DNA of 64,000 bases from Roseateles aquatilis (GCF_002205645.1 NZ_NIOF01000004.1:124001-188000), one strand, 5' to 3'; positions 37,475 through 46,214 are shown, counted from the first letter of the stretch. Notes: generated by a model not told the origin, from the letters alone. Translations and numbers: made by a program.

Positions 37475-37861
37475 TCACTGGCCCAGGTGCGCGATCGAGG
37501 CGATCTCGACCAACGCCTCGGGCTTCACCAGGCCGCACTGGATGCAATACCGCGCGGGTTTCACGCCGGGGAAGAACTCGGCGTAGACGGCGTTGACCTT
37601 CGCGTAGTCCGCCCAGTCCTTGATCATGATGGCGTTGAAGGTCACGTCCTCCATCGAGCCGCCGGCGGTTTCGATCACGCCGCGGATGATCTCCAGCACG
37701 TGCCGGGTCTGGGCGGCGGCGTCGCCGACGTGGACCACGTTGTTGTCCTTGTCGAAGGGCAGCGTGCCCGAGACATACAGGATGCCGTCGGCCAGCGTGC
37801 CGGGCACGAAGGGAGCGATCGGCGTGCCGGTACCGGCGGGAATGATGGCTTGCTTGGGCAT
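37475..37861 (-). CDS. rutC: RidA-family aminoacrylate peracid reductase/deaminase RutC
   Basis: This 128-aa RidA/YjgF-family protein has the conserved [42 protein letters not shown] and [19 protein letters not shown], the last containing the RidA arginine. It acts on the aminoacrylate intermediate of the Rut pathway. It lies 80 nt after rutB; most of that gap is a 7-bp tandem repeat. Confidence 0.94.
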   Translation of the reverse strand: MPKQAIIPAGTGTPIAPFVPGTLADGILYVSGTLPFDKDNNVVHVGDAAAQTRHVLEIIRGVIETAGGSMEDVTFNAIMIKDWADYAKVNAVYAEFFPGVKPARYCIQCGLVKPEALVEIASIAHLGQ

Positions 37862-37890
37862 GGGAACTCCGGGTCCGTGGCAGGTCAGGC

Positions 37891-37974
37891 GATCAGCGAT
37901 CAGCGATCAGCGATCAGCGATCAGCGATCAGCGATCAGCGATCAGCGATCAGCGATTGGCGATTGGCGATTGGC
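37891..37974. repeat. 7-bp tandem repeat spanning the rutB 3' end
   Basis: On the plus strand, nine perfect copies of GATCAGC (37891-37953) are followed by three of GATTGGC (37954-37974). On the coding strand these read GCCAATC x3 then GCTGATC x9. The first copies encode the last residues of RutB ([11 protein letters not shown]) and its stop; the rest fill the rutB-rutC gap. Because 7 is not a multiple of 3, every frame meets TGA within the array. Confidence 0.95.
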
Positions 37975-38718
37975 GATGGGGGCGAGGCTGTGGCGGAAGG
38001 CGTCCACCGCGGAGACCCATCCGAAGAAGGTCTCGACGTTGTAGGTGGAGGCTTGCTGGATGGCGGGGCCGCCGAGTTCATGCGTGGCGTCTTCGAGCAG
38101 CACGCAGAAGTATTCGAGGTGGAACGCGTCGCGCAGGGTGGACTCGACGCACACGTTGGTGGCGATGCCGGTGAACACCAGGCTGCGGATGCCGCGCGCG
38201 CGCAGCGTGCTGTCCAATGCGCTGTTGAAGAAGCCGCTGTAGCGGGTCTTGGGCACAAGGATGTCGCCGTCCCTGGGCTGGAGGGCATCGACCAGCGCGT
38301 AGTCCCAACCGCCCTTGGCCAGGAACTTGCCGGCGAACTCGGGCTTCTTGCGCATCGTCTTGAGCGCGTTGGACTTGTACCAGTTGGGCGAGCCGGGGCC
38401 GCCGGCCTCGACGTACTGGTCGTCCCAGCCGTTCTGCAGGAAGACCACCAGCACGCCGGCCGCGCGGGCGGCCTCGACGGTCCTGGCGATATTGCCGATG
38501 ACGCCCTGGGCGCCGGAGATATCGAAGCCGGCCGAATCGACGTAGCCGCCGACGGAGGCATAGGCGTTCTGCATGTCGACCACGATGAGCGCCGTCTGTC
38601 CGGGCTGGAAGGCCACGGGCTCGGGCCGTGCCTGCATCACGAGCGGCGCGGGCGCTCCGGGCGCCTGCGCGGGGCCGACGGGCACGTCGGAGGTGATGGT
38701 GACGTGTTGGAGGGTCAT
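37942..38718 (-). CDS. rutB: Ureidoacrylate amidohydrolase RutB
   Basis: This 258-aa isochorismatase-like cysteine hydrolase has the catalytic Asp in [13 protein letters not shown], Lys in [13 protein letters not shown] and Cys in [15 protein letters not shown]. It hydrolyses ureidoacrylate to aminoacrylate and carbamate. The N-terminal ~25 residues carry the RutB-type leader with Pro/Ala. The final ~11 residues are encoded by the 7-bp repeat, so the true C-terminus can vary by slippage without touching the catalytic core. The start lies 10 nt after the rutA stop. Confidence 0.93.
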   Translation of the reverse strand: MTLQHVTITSDVPVGPAQAPGAPAPLVMQARPEPVAFQPGQTALIVVDMQNAYASVGGYVDSAGFDISGAQGVIGNIARTVEAARAAGVLVVFLQNGWDDQYVEAGGPGSPNWYKSNALKTMRKKPEFAGKFLAKGGWDYALVDALQPRDGDILVPKTRYSGFFNSALDSTLRARGIRSLVFTGIATNVCVESTLRDAFHLEYFCVLLEDATHELGGPAIQQASTYNVETFFGWVSAVDAFRHSLAPIANRQSPIADR

Positions 38719-38728
38719 CGCCGTCTCC

Positions 38729-39853
38729 TCAGGCTACGCGGGCCACGCGCGCGGCCTGCGAGGCGACCTGCGAGGGCACAGGCGAATCGGCGTCGACGCG
38801 GCAGCGCATCAGCGGCTGAATGCGTTCGCCGAAGAGCTTCACGCCGTCCACGAAGTGATCGAAGGTCAGCAGCACGCCTTCGGTGCCTTCGACCTCCGCC
38901 ACCTCGTCCAGCATCCGGGCGATGGAGGCATAGGAGCCGACCAGCGTGCCCATGTTGATATTGACCGCGGAGGTCGGGTCGGCCATCTGGCGGACATTCG
39001 TATCGGTGCCCGACTGCTTGTCGGCGGCGCCCTGCTCGCCGAGCCAGGCGATGGCTTCCTGGTCGGCGCCGGCCTTGTAGTGATCCCACTTGGCGCGGGC
39101 GGCCTCGTCGGTCTCGTCGGCGATGACCATCATGAGCACGTAGGTGCTGACCTGGCGGCCAGTCTGCCGGGTGGCCTCGATCAGCTTCTGCGCTGACGGC
39201 GCGAACGCCTGGGGCGTGTTCACGCCCTTACCGAAGCAGAAGTTGTAGTCCGCGTACTTGGCGGAGAACGCCATGCCTGCGTCGCTGGAGCCTGCGCAGA
39301 TGACCTTCACGTCGGCCTGCGGTCTGGGGCTGAGGCGGCAATCGTCCATCTTGAAGAACTCGCCCTTCAGATCGGACCTGCCCGTCTGCCAGAGGTCGCG
39401 CAGCACCTGCACGTACTCGGAGAGGTAGTGGTAGCGGGTGCTGAAGAACTGATCGCCGGGCCACATGCCCATCTGCGAGTACTCGGGGCGTTGCCAGCCG
39501 GTGACCAGATTCACGCCGAAGCGGCCGTTGGAGATGCTGTCGATCGTCGACGCCATGCGGGCGACGATGGCCGGGGGCATGACCAGCGAGGCGGCGGTGG
39601 CGAACAGCTTGATCTTCGTCGTCACCGCGGCCAGGCCGGCCATGAGAGTGAAGGACTCCAGGTTGTGATCCCAGAACTCCGTTTTCCCTCCGAAGCCGCG
39701 CAGCTTGATCATCGACAGGATGAAGTCGAGGCCGTACTGCTCCGCGGTCAGCGCGATTTCCTTATTGAGCGCGAAGGTCGGCTTGTACTGCGGCGCGTTC
39801 TCCGAGATGAGCCAACCGTTGTTGCCGATGGGGATGAAGACGCCGACTTTCAT
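38729..39853 (-). CDS. rutA: Pyrimidine monooxygenase RutA
   Basis: This 374-aa luciferase-like FMN-dependent monooxygenase opens the uracil ring to a ureidoacrylate product. It starts [22 protein letters not shown], as RutA does, and has [47 protein letters not shown] and the ending [21 protein letters not shown] (shown in parts). The frame is open far upstream, but ATG 39853 matches the family and has GGAG 8 nt before it. It heads the rutABCDEF operon. rutG (uracil permease) is not in this cluster. Confidence 0.95.
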   Translation of the reverse strand: MKVGVFIPIGNNGWLISENAPQYKPTFALNKEIALTAEQYGLDFILSMIKLRGFGGKTEFWDHNLESFTLMAGLAAVTTKIKLFATAASLVMPPAIVARMASTIDSISNGRFGVNLVTGWQRPEYSQMGMWPGDQFFSTRYHYLSEYVQVLRDLWQTGRSDLKGEFFKMDDCRLSPRPQADVKVICAGSSDAGMAFSAKYADYNFCFGKGVNTPQAFAPSAQKLIEATRQTGRQVSTYVLMMVIADETDEAARAKWDHYKAGADQEAIAWLGEQGAADKQSGTDTNVRQMADPTSAVNINMGTLVGSYASIARMLDEVAEVEGTEGVLLTFDHFVDGVKLFGERIQPLMRCRVDADSPVPSQVASQAARVARVA

Positions 39854-39888
39854 GGAGGCTCCGATGGGGGATGAAGAGCCCTTCCATT

Positions 39889-39904
39889 TGCACAAGCCGT
39901 GCCA
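39889..39904 (-). promoter_or_regulatory. Sigma-54 (-24/-12) promoter of rutA
   Basis: Read on the minus strand the site is TGGCACGGCTTGTGCA. The -24 GG (39903-39902) and -12 GC (39891-39890) are separated by exactly 10 nt, and TGGCACG matches the consensus -24 box; the -12 box has GTGCA for TTGCA. A start site near 39878 would give a leader of ~25 nt to the rutA ATG. The E. coli rut operon is under nitrogen control through NtrC, which supports the reading. Confidence 0.7.
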
Positions 39905-39939
39905 CTCAAATAAAAGCAATAAAAAACAACGACATAAAG

Positions 39940-39974
39940 CAGACCAACCAGTCAAACATGGACCAATCAGTCTA
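39940..39974. promoter_or_regulatory. Two direct repeats upstream of rutA (RutR- or NtrC-like boxes)
   Basis: GACCAACCAGTC and GACCAATCAGTC (12-bp cores) start 20 bp apart, inside 39940-39955 and 39959-39974. On the minus strand the first box reads TTGACTGGTTGGTCTG, sharing 10 of 14 defined positions with the E. coli RutR consensus TTGACCA-N2-TGGTCAA. They lie about 60-95 bp upstream of the inferred start site, a position suited to an activator of sigma-54 as well. Which protein binds is not decided by sequence. Confidence 0.6.
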
Positions 39975-40385
39975 CTTTCGTGTGCACCGACGCGGCACGA
40001 CGGTGCATGGCTGGCACCAACGTCGTGCTGACCGGAAGGGTCCCGAGGATCGGAGGGGAGGAGGCGCAGGTGAAGCGACCGGAGCGGCCGAAGCGCCGAA
40101 GCACTGGCGCGGCTGGAACTGCTGGTTGGCTCGGTGGGCGCGTCCCGCGGATGCGGGCAAGCCTTCGCAGCGAGGGGATGGGACGTCAGCGAGTGGTGGG
40201 GGTTCCAGTAGCAGTGCTGGACGAGTCTCGGAGCGCAGTGACGAGCGACGGACCGGATGTCAGCGAGCAAGCTCGCCGGGAGTCAGCGCTTCTTTTGCTT
40301 CCTTTTCTGGGCGCGACCAGAAAAGGGAGTCGCCCGCCGGGGCGAAATCCCGGCGGGCTACCCCACAGGCGAAAAGCCCGAGGAA
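39975..40385. other. Gene-free region with stacked hairpins between rutA promoter and binding-protein gene
   Basis: No open frame here has a plausible start signal or family. The right part contains three close perfect stem-loops: GCGAGC-aa-GCTCGC (40263-40276), CCTTTTCTGG-N6-CCAGAAAAGG (40301-40326) and a 10-bp stem around GCCCGCCGGG (40332-40341 with 40349-40358). The CTTTTGCTTCCTTTTCTGG... and CCCGCCGGGGCGAAATCCCGGCGGG type of sequence resembles a repeated noncoding element I recall from Burkholderiales intergenic regions. It also stands directly downstream of the convergent-end of the binding-protein gene, so it may terminate that transcript. Confidence 0.5.
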
Positions 40386-41564
40386 TCACCGCAAGAATCG
40401 CCCCCTCGGATCGATGATGGCGATATCAGCGTAGCTAGTCCCGGTGTGATCGGTCGGACTGAAGCCGAGCTCCATGCCGCCCAGGTCGTAGCGGCTCATG
40501 CCATTGAGCGCCTTGAGGATGGACGCCCGCGACGGGTCCTTCCCTGCGCGCTTGAGCCCTTCGACGAGGACTTTGGCGCTCGCGAAGCCTTCCATCATGG
40601 CTGGGGTGACCTGCCCGCCCGACTCGGCGGGTTTTGCCTTGACGAGGTCGGCGAGTTCCCGCACCAACGGGATATTCATGGACCGTTCACTGGGGAAGAC
40701 TTGGGAGACGATGATCCCCGCCGCGTTCTGTCCCAGCAGTTGGACGAAGCCATTGGACGCGTTATTGGAGAGCGTGGCCCCCAGGATGCGGGACCCAGCC
40801 GCCCGGAGCGCGTTGATGGTGTCCGAGGTGATCTGCTGAGAAGCGACCAGCAGCACGACCTGAGGGTCGATGGCCACGAGCTGCTTGACCATGCCGGGGA
40901 CGTCGGGCTTTTCCCGGTCGTAGGTGAAGTGGGCGACCGGTTTCATTTTCCGGTCCTCGAAGCCTCGCATGGCTCCTGCCACGCCATCGGCGCCGAAGGT
41001 ATCGTTGACCTGGACCAGGGCGATGCGCGTGTTGCCCATTTCGAGCAGCAGCTGGACGGCGCGCTCCGCCTCGCGCTGGTAGGTGGCGCGGACGTTGAAG
41101 ACGTAGGGGTTGACGGGTTTGTGGAGCAGCATCGCACCGGTCGATGGCGCCACGAGCGGGATCTGCGCCTTCTCCAGGAGCGGCATCACCGCCTGCGTAT
41201 GCGGCGTTCCCCGCGTGAGGAAGAGTGCGACGGCGCCCTTGTCGATCAACGTCTGCGCATTGGCCGCTGCCCGCTTGGGATCGAAGCCATCGTCCATCGA
41301 CACCAGGTCGATTTTCTGGCCGTTGACGCCGCCGCTGGCGTTGACGTGGTCGATGTAGAGCCTGGCGCCGAGGGTGAGTTCCTTGACGCTGGCCGCGACC
41401 TGGCCGGTGAAGCCGGCGGTCTGGCCGACGAGGATGTCGGCGCGCGCGGCGGAGGTGAAACCGCCGAGCGCGAGTGCCGCGATGGCGGTGGCGGCGCCGA
41501 GGCGCTGGCCGATGCCGCGCGTGAGGCGGCGGGTGAAGCGGCGGCTCCAGGAAGGCTTGTTCAT
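40386..41564 (-). CDS. ABC transporter substrate-binding protein, branched-chain amino acid/urea type (orphan)
   Basis: This 392-aa periplasmic-binding-fold type I protein has a twin-Arg-containing signal sequence ending ...GGFTSAARA before DILVGQTAGFTGQVAA. Later blocks include HVNASGGVNGQKIDLVSMDDGFDP and the receptor-family MEGFASAKVLVEGLKRAGKD. Relatives bind amino acids, urea or amides. No permease or ATPase gene is near, so it must use a transporter encoded elsewhere. Its place between rut genes and a nucleoside cluster hints at a nitrogenous ligand such as a pyrimidine or urea, but this is only context. Confidence 0.85.
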   Translation of the reverse strand: MNKPSWSRRFTRRLTRGIGQRLGAATAIAALALGGFTSAARADILVGQTAGFTGQVAASVKELTLGARLYIDHVNASGGVNGQKIDLVSMDDGFDPKRAAANAQTLIDKGAVALFLTRGTPHTQAVMPLLEKAQIPLVAPSTGAMLLHKPVNPYVFNVRATYQREAERAVQLLLEMGNTRIALVQVNDTFGADGVAGAMRGFEDRKMKPVAHFTYDREKPDVPGMVKQLVAIDPQVVLLVASQQITSDTINALRAAGSRILGATLSNNASNGFVQLLGQNAAGIIVSQVFPSERSMNIPLVRELADLVKAKPAESGGQVTPAMMEGFASAKVLVEGLKRAGKDPSRASILKALNGMSRYDLGGMELGFSPTDHTGTSYADIAIIDPRGRFLR

Positions 41565-41588
41565 GGTGTTGTCCCGCCAGCGTGGGCA

Positions 41589-41622
41589 GTCCGCCGGCTC
41601 TGTCCCCTCGAAGCCGGCGGAC
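41589..41622. terminator. Strong hairpin between amidohydrolase and binding-protein genes
   Basis: GTCCGCCGGCT (41589-41599) pairs perfectly with AGCCGGCGGAC (41612-41622) across a 12-nt loop, in the 106-bp gap between these two minus-strand genes. It lacks a T-run. It could attenuate read-through from the amidohydrolase into the binding-protein gene. Confidence 0.4.
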
Positions 41623-41670
41623 AGGGTGACGCCGGCGCCTGGTCGCCGATCACCCCGCGTTCAGGGGGGA

Positions 41671-42993
41671 TCAGCGCCCGGCGCGCATCTTAGCCACGAT
41701 GTCTTGCACGCGGCCCAGGAGACCGTTGGTATCGATCGACAGAACGTGACGGTTTTTCAGCAACTGGCGGCCGCCGACCCAGACGTCCGTGACATGTTCA
41801 CGGCCGGCGACATAAACCAGCTGCGCATCGGCGTGATAGACCGGCTGGCATTCGATCGAGTCGAGCGCCACCGCCACCACGTCGGCCAGCTTGCCGGCCT
41901 CCAGGGTGCCGAGGTCGCTGGCGCGGCCCATGGCCTTGGCGGCGCGCACGGTGGCCATCTCCAGCGCGGTGCGGGCGGTGACGGTCAGCGGATCGCCGGT
42001 CACGCCCTTGGCGAGCAGCGCGGCGGCGCGGATCTCGCTGAACATGTCCTGGCGGTTGTTGGACGCGGCGCCGTCGGTGCCCAGGATGGTGTTGACGCCG
42101 GCCGCTTCCAGCGCCTTGACCGGGGCGACGCCCGAGGCCAGCTTCAGGTTGGAGCTCGGGTTGTGGACCAGGTGCACGCCCTGGCGCGCGATCAGGTCGA
42201 TCTCGTCCGGGTCCAGGTGGACCATGTGGACGGCGATCATCTTGGCGTTCAGCAGGCCGAGCTTGTTCAGGCGGGCCAGCGGACGCTCGCCGTATTGCTT
42301 GAGGCTGCCGTCGATCTCGTCCTGCGTCTCGTGGATGTGGCAGTGCATCTGCAGGTCGTACTTCTCGGCCAGCTCGCGCAGCTGGACGAAGGTCTCGTCG
42401 GAGACCGTGTACGGCGCGTGCGGCGCGCTGGTCCAGTCGAGCAGCGACTCGCCCTTGAACTGCTCATAGGCGGCCAGGCCCTTGGCGATGTAGTCCTGCG
42501 CGTTGGCGGCGTAGCCGGTGGGGAAGTCGATGACGTTGATCGACACGCCCGCCCGGATGCCGCTGTCCACCGCGGCGCGCGCCATGGCGGTGGGGAAGAA
42601 GTACATGTCGTTGAGGTAGGTCACCCCGCCGCGGATCGCCTCGGCGGCGGACAGCAGCGAGCCCTGGTAGGTCCAGTCCTCGCTGACCCATTGGCGCTCC
42701 AGCGGCCAGATGTGGTTGTTGAGCCAGTCCATCAGCGCCAGGTCGTCGGCCACGCCGCGCAGCAGCGACATCGCCGAGTGCGTGTGGGCGTTGATCAGGC
42801 CGGGGATCAGCACGTGGTGGGGCAGCTCGACGCGCTCCGCGGTGGCGTAGCGCCGCAGCGCTTCCTCGCGCGGCAGCACGGCGGCGATGCGGTCGCCCTC
42901 GATGGCCAGCGCGTGCTGCTCCAGCACGGGGCTGTCCGGGGTCATGGTGATCAGCCAACGGGGCAGCAGCAGCTTCACGGCTTGGGTCGACAT
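41671..42993 (-). CDS. TRZ/ATZ-family amidohydrolase (MTA/SAH deaminase-like)
   Basis: This 440-aa metal-dependent hydrolase has the metal site HTH (residues ~70-72, in INAHTHSAM), QMHCHIHETQDEI, VHMVHLDPDEI and TILGTDGAASNN. It is closest to 5'-methylthioadenosine/S-adenosylhomocysteine deaminase (MtaD), with guanine and cytosine deaminases as cousins. The ATG at 42993 matches the family N-terminus. It follows the nucleoside hydrolase gene by 103 bp on the same strand, so a role on purine or pyrimidine derivatives is plausible. The exact substrate cannot be told. Confidence 0.88.
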   Translation of the reverse strand: MSTQAVKLLLPRWLITMTPDSPVLEQHALAIEGDRIAAVLPREEALRRYATAERVELPHHVLIPGLINAHTHSAMSLLRGVADDLALMDWLNNHIWPLERQWVSEDWTYQGSLLSAAEAIRGGVTYLNDMYFFPTAMARAAVDSGIRAGVSINVIDFPTGYAANAQDYIAKGLAAYEQFKGESLLDWTSAPHAPYTVSDETFVQLRELAEKYDLQMHCHIHETQDEIDGSLKQYGERPLARLNKLGLLNAKMIAVHMVHLDPDEIDLIARQGVHLVHNPSSNLKLASGVAPVKALEAAGVNTILGTDGAASNNRQDMFSEIRAAALLAKGVTGDPLTVTARTALEMATVRAAKAMGRASDLGTLEAGKLADVVAVALDSIECQPVYHADAQLVYVAGREHVTDVWVGGRQLLKNRHVLSIDTNGLLGRVQDIVAKMRAGR

Positions 42994-43096
42994 GCGGTTC
43001 TCCTTGGGACGCTCGGGACGCGCGCGGGGCGCGGCGTCGTGTCTTGAAATTCTGGGGCCGGGCGGCGCGGCGCAGCCCGGGGGGATCATCGCCGGA

Positions 43097-44098
43097 TCAG
43101 AAGATCTCGTCGAACAACGCCAGCACGCGGGCCGCGTCCACCTCGACGCAGACCTGCTGCGCCGGGTGGCCGCTCCACGGCGTCTGGCTGCCGTGCTCGC
43201 CGCGCCAGTCCTGGATGGTCTGGCCGGTGGCGATGCCCTCCAGCACCACCCGCACCGGCCCGGCGCGCAGCGTGAAGGCGTCCGGCACCAGCAGGATCGC
43301 CGCCGCGCTGGCGTCGTGCGCGTAGATGCCGCCGATGCCGTCGCGCGCGTCGTAGAACTGCTGGTAGTGGCGCGTGGCCAGCCACAGCAGGTCGCCGGCG
43401 CCCTGCCCGCGCCCGCGCAGCTTGGCGAGCTCGGACTCGCGCATGATCGCCTCCTGCGTCACGTCCAGGCCGACGATGGTGACGGGCCAGGGGGCGGTGA
43501 AGACCTGGTCCGCGGCCTCGGGGTCGGCCATGATGTTGGCCTCCGCCACCGGCGTCACGTTGCCGGCATGGCCGCGCAAGCCGAAAGCGCCGCCCATCAC
43601 GACCACCTGCTTGACCTTCGCGGCGATCGTCGGATCGCGGCGCAGCGCCAGCGCGAGGTTGGTGAACGGGCCGACGGCGACCAGCGTGATCTCGCCCGGC
43701 CGCTCGTTGACCAGGTCGCAGATCAGTTGGTCGGACGGACGCGCATCGAGCGGCCGCGTCGGCGCGGGCAGGCTGGCGCTCAGTCCGCCGAGGCCGTCAT
43801 CGCCGTGCACATGCGCGGCATCGGCGCGGCGGCGCTCATCGCGCAGCGGGCCGGGCGCGCCGGCGGCGACGGGGATGTCCCGGCCGAAGAGCGCCGTCAG
43901 GCCGCGCGCGTTGCGCGTCGTGATGTCCACTGGGCCGTTGCCGAACACCGCAGTCACCGCCAGCAGCTCGAAGCGCGGATGGCAGGCCAGCAGGGCGAGC
44001 GCCAGCGCGTCGTCGATGCCCGGGTCGGTGTCGAAGATGACGGGGATGCGGGAGGTGGCGGCGGAGGTGGGGGTGGGGGTGGGCTTCGTGCTGTCCAT
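43097..44098 (-). CDS. Nucleoside hydrolase (inosine-uridine preferring type)
   Basis: This 333-aa N-ribosylhydrolase has the Ca2+ site IFDTDPGIDDALALALL (~residues 21-37), then VAVGPFTNLALAL and VVVMGGAFG with EANIMADPEAA, all hallmarks of IunH. It splits ribonucleosides to free base and ribose. The first ~17 residues are a Thr/Pro repeat encoded by a run of GGTGGGGGTGGG-type sequence. It follows the ribokinase gene by 28 bp. The pair with ribokinase fits nucleoside salvage or catabolism. Confidence 0.92.
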   Translation of the reverse strand: MDSTKPTPTPTSAATSRIPVIFDTDPGIDDALALALLACHPRFELLAVTAVFGNGPVDITTRNARGLTALFGRDIPVAAGAPGPLRDERRRADAAHVHGDDGLGGLSASLPAPTRPLDARPSDQLICDLVNERPGEITLVAVGPFTNLALALRRDPTIAAKVKQVVVMGGAFGLRGHAGNVTPVAEANIMADPEAADQVFTAPWPVTIVGLDVTQEAIMRESELAKLRGRGQGAGDLLWLATRHYQQFYDARDGIGGIYAHDASAAAILLVPDAFTLRAGPVRVVLEGIATGQTIQDWRGEHGSQTPWSGHPAQQVCVEVDAARVLALFDEIF

Positions 44099-44126
44099 GG
44101 GAAAACTGCTCCAGACGGCTCCAGGG

Positions 44127-45170
44127 TCAGGCGTTGCCGGCGGCGCCGAGGGCGGCCGCGGTCAGCGCGGGAAGATCGGGCAGGTCCGGCAGTTCCGATC
44201 GATGCGGCATCGCCTGCTGCACGCCGGACCGGCTCACCGACAGCGCCGCGGCGGACTGCCCCAGCGCGACGGCGCGCGCCGGCGCCAGTCCCTCGGCCAG
44301 GCCGACGGCCAGACCGCCCACCAGCGTATCGCCCGCGCCGACGGTGTCCACCGCGTCGACACGCGATGCGCACAGATGCAGTCCCTCGGGATGCGCTTCG
44401 CCCAGCAGCCACGCGCCGGCGCCGCCGAGCGTCACCAGCACGTGACGCGGCCCCAGCGTGCGCAGGTGCGCGGCGGCGGCACGGGCGATGGTGATCTCGT
44501 CGGCGTCGCCGGGCAGTTCCACCGTACTGGCGAGCTGCAACGCCTCGGTCTCGTTGACGACCAGCCAGTCGCTCAGCGCCAGCAGCGCGGCGGGCAGCGC
44601 CTGCGCGGGCGCGGCGTTCAGCACCGTGACGACGCCGGCCTGGCGGGCGATCTCGAAGGCGCGCTGGATCGCCGGCACCGGCACCTCCAGCTGGCCGACG
44701 ACGACCCGGGCCTGCCGCAACAGCGCGGCGCCCTGCTCCACGTCCTGCGTGTCCAGGTCGGCATTGCTGCCGGGCACGACGACGATGGCGTTCTCGCCGC
44801 CCTCGCTGGCCACCATGATAACGGCCACGCCGGGCCAGGTCTGGTCGTCGCGCCGGATCGCCTGGGTGTGGACGCGCTCGGCCTCCAGCGCCTTCAGCAG
44901 GTCCTGCCCGTGCTGGCGCATGCCGACGCGGCCGATCAGCGCCACCTCCGCGCCCAGCCGCGACGCGGCCACCGCCTGGTTGCCGCCCTTGCCGCCGGGC
45001 GTGCCCGCGAAGGCGTCGCCGATCAGCGTCTCGCCCGGCGCCGGCAGGCGCGCGGCGTGGGCCACCAGGTCCATGTTGACGCTGCCCACCACCACCACGG
45101 TGGCGGGCGCGCCGGTGCCCGATCCAGCGGATGCCGCCATCGCGGCCGCCGTTGTTGTTGTTCTCATCAT
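44127..45170 (-). CDS. rbsK: Ribokinase
   Basis: This 347-aa PfkB-family sugar kinase has the ribose site VVVGSVNMDLV, TPGGKGGNQAVAASRLG and the catalytic DTVGAGDTLVGGLAVGLA. It phosphorylates ribose to ribose 5-phosphate. An Ala/Thr-rich extension of ~22 residues precedes the core, and a Pro-Asp-Leu-rich tail ends it. The first ATG (45170) overlaps the lacI stop (ATGA), so translation is coupled; a second ATG follows at once. Ribose would come from the nucleoside hydrolase encoded next. Confidence 0.93.
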   Translation of the reverse strand: MMRTTTTAAAMAASAGSGTGAPATVVVVGSVNMDLVAHAARLPAPGETLIGDAFAGTPGGKGGNQAVAASRLGAEVALIGRVGMRQHGQDLLKALEAERVHTQAIRRDDQTWPGVAVIMVASEGGENAIVVVPGSNADLDTQDVEQGAALLRQARVVVGQLEVPVPAIQRAFEIARQAGVVTVLNAAPAQALPAALLALSDWLVVNETEALQLASTVELPGDADEITIARAAAAHLRTLGPRHVLVTLGGAGAWLLGEAHPEGLHLCASRVDAVDTVGAGDTLVGGLAVGLAEGLAPARAVALGQSAAALSVSRSGVQQAMPHRSELPDLPDLPALTAAALGAAGNA

Positions 45171-46180
45171 TGCTCCGGAGACAGCGGCGCCGCGGTGCTC
45201 TCGCGCAGCACGACGTGCGGCACGAGTTGCAGGTCCTTGAAGGGCGCCTGGGGATTCTCGATGCGCTCGATCAACGCGCGGCCGGCTTCGCGGCCGAGCT
45301 CCCGGATCGAGCAGCCCACGCTGGTCAGCGCGGGGTAGACGTAGCTGCCGAGCTCGATCGCATCGAAGCCCACGACCGACAGCTGGCGCGGCACGGTCAG
45401 GCCGAGCTCCGCCGCGGCGCGCAGCGCGCCCATGCCCATCAAGTCGTTGCAGGTGAAGACGGCGGTCAGCTCGGGCTGCCGACGCAGCAGCGCCTTGACG
45501 GCCTCGTAGCCGCCGGCGGTGCTGAAGTCGCTCTCGGCCAGCCACTCGGGCCGGGGCGCGATGCCGCGCTGCTGCAGGGCGTTGCGCCAACCGGTGACGC
45601 GCTCGGTCGTGACCTCGAATTCGGCCGGTCCGCTGACGCAGCCGATGCGGCGATGACCCAGCTCCAGCAGGTGCCGCACGACCTCGAAGGCGCCCAGCTG
45701 GTTGTTGACGCTGACGCGGTCGGCGCGCGCGCCGGGCACCAGCCGGTCCACCGTCACGACCGGCACGCTGGCGTGGCGGAAGGTGGTGGCGAGGGCCTCG
45801 GTGTCGCCGGCCGAGCTCAGCAGCAGGCCGTCGATGCGCTTCTCCAGCAGCGTCCGCAAGTAGGACTGCTGGTGCTTGGGGTCGTTGTCCGAGTTGCACA
45901 GGAAGACCGAGAAACCGGCCTGCCGGCACCACTCCTCCACCCCCACGACCAGTTCCGCGAAGAACGGGTTGCGCACGTTGGGCACCAGCACGCCGACGAT
46001 CTTGGTCTCGCTGCGCCGCAGCGAGCGGGCCACCGCGCTGGGCAGGTAGCCGATCTCGTCGACGGCCGCCAGCACGCGCGCGCGCGCCTCGGCGCTGACC
46101 GGTCGCGTGTTGTTCAACACATGCGACACCGTGGTGAAGGACACCCCCGCCAGCGCGGCCACATCCTTGATGGTGCTCAT
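45167..46180 (-). CDS. LacI-family transcriptional regulator (RbsR-like)
   Basis: This 337-aa repressor has the LacI helix-turn-helix MSTIKDVAALAGVSFTTVSHVLNNTRPVSAEAR (shown in parts), the minor-groove hinge PSAVARSLRR and a periplasmic-binding-fold sensor domain. It heads the lacI-rbsK-nucleoside hydrolase operon and very likely binds the palindrome at 46264-46279. The effector is probably ribose or a nucleoside product; sequence alone does not tell. Confidence 0.92.
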   Translation of the reverse strand: MSTIKDVAALAGVSFTTVSHVLNNTRPVSAEARARVLAAVDEIGYLPSAVARSLRRSETKIVGVLVPNVRNPFFAELVVGVEEWCRQAGFSVFLCNSDNDPKHQQSYLRTLLEKRIDGLLLSSAGDTEALATTFRHASVPVVTVDRLVPGARADRVSVNNQLGAFEVVRHLLELGHRRIGCVSGPAEFEVTTERVTGWRNALQQRGIAPRPEWLAESDFSTAGGYEAVKALLRRQPELTAVFTCNDLMGMGALRAAAELGLTVPRQLSVVGFDAIELGSYVYPALTSVGCSIRELGREAGRALIERIENPQAPFKDLQLVPHVVLRESTAAPLSPEQ

Positions 46181-46214
46181 TGGTAGCTTCGGACTCTGTC
46201 GATCGGTAGGTCAC

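Noticed and set aside
37891-37974. CRISPR-like array at the rutB end
   Set aside because: Units are 7 bp and contiguous with no spacers; it is a simple tandem repeat.
39871-40434. Overlapping frames between rutA and the binding-protein gene as possible small genes
   Set aside because: They lack start signals and recognisable domains, and the region is dominated by hairpins and low-complexity Arg-rich translation.
44127-46214. A long frame running from ribokinase back through lacI, as a possible fusion
   Set aside because: The upstream half is an alternate-frame shadow of lacI; the ribokinase starts at 45170 with an ATGA overlap.
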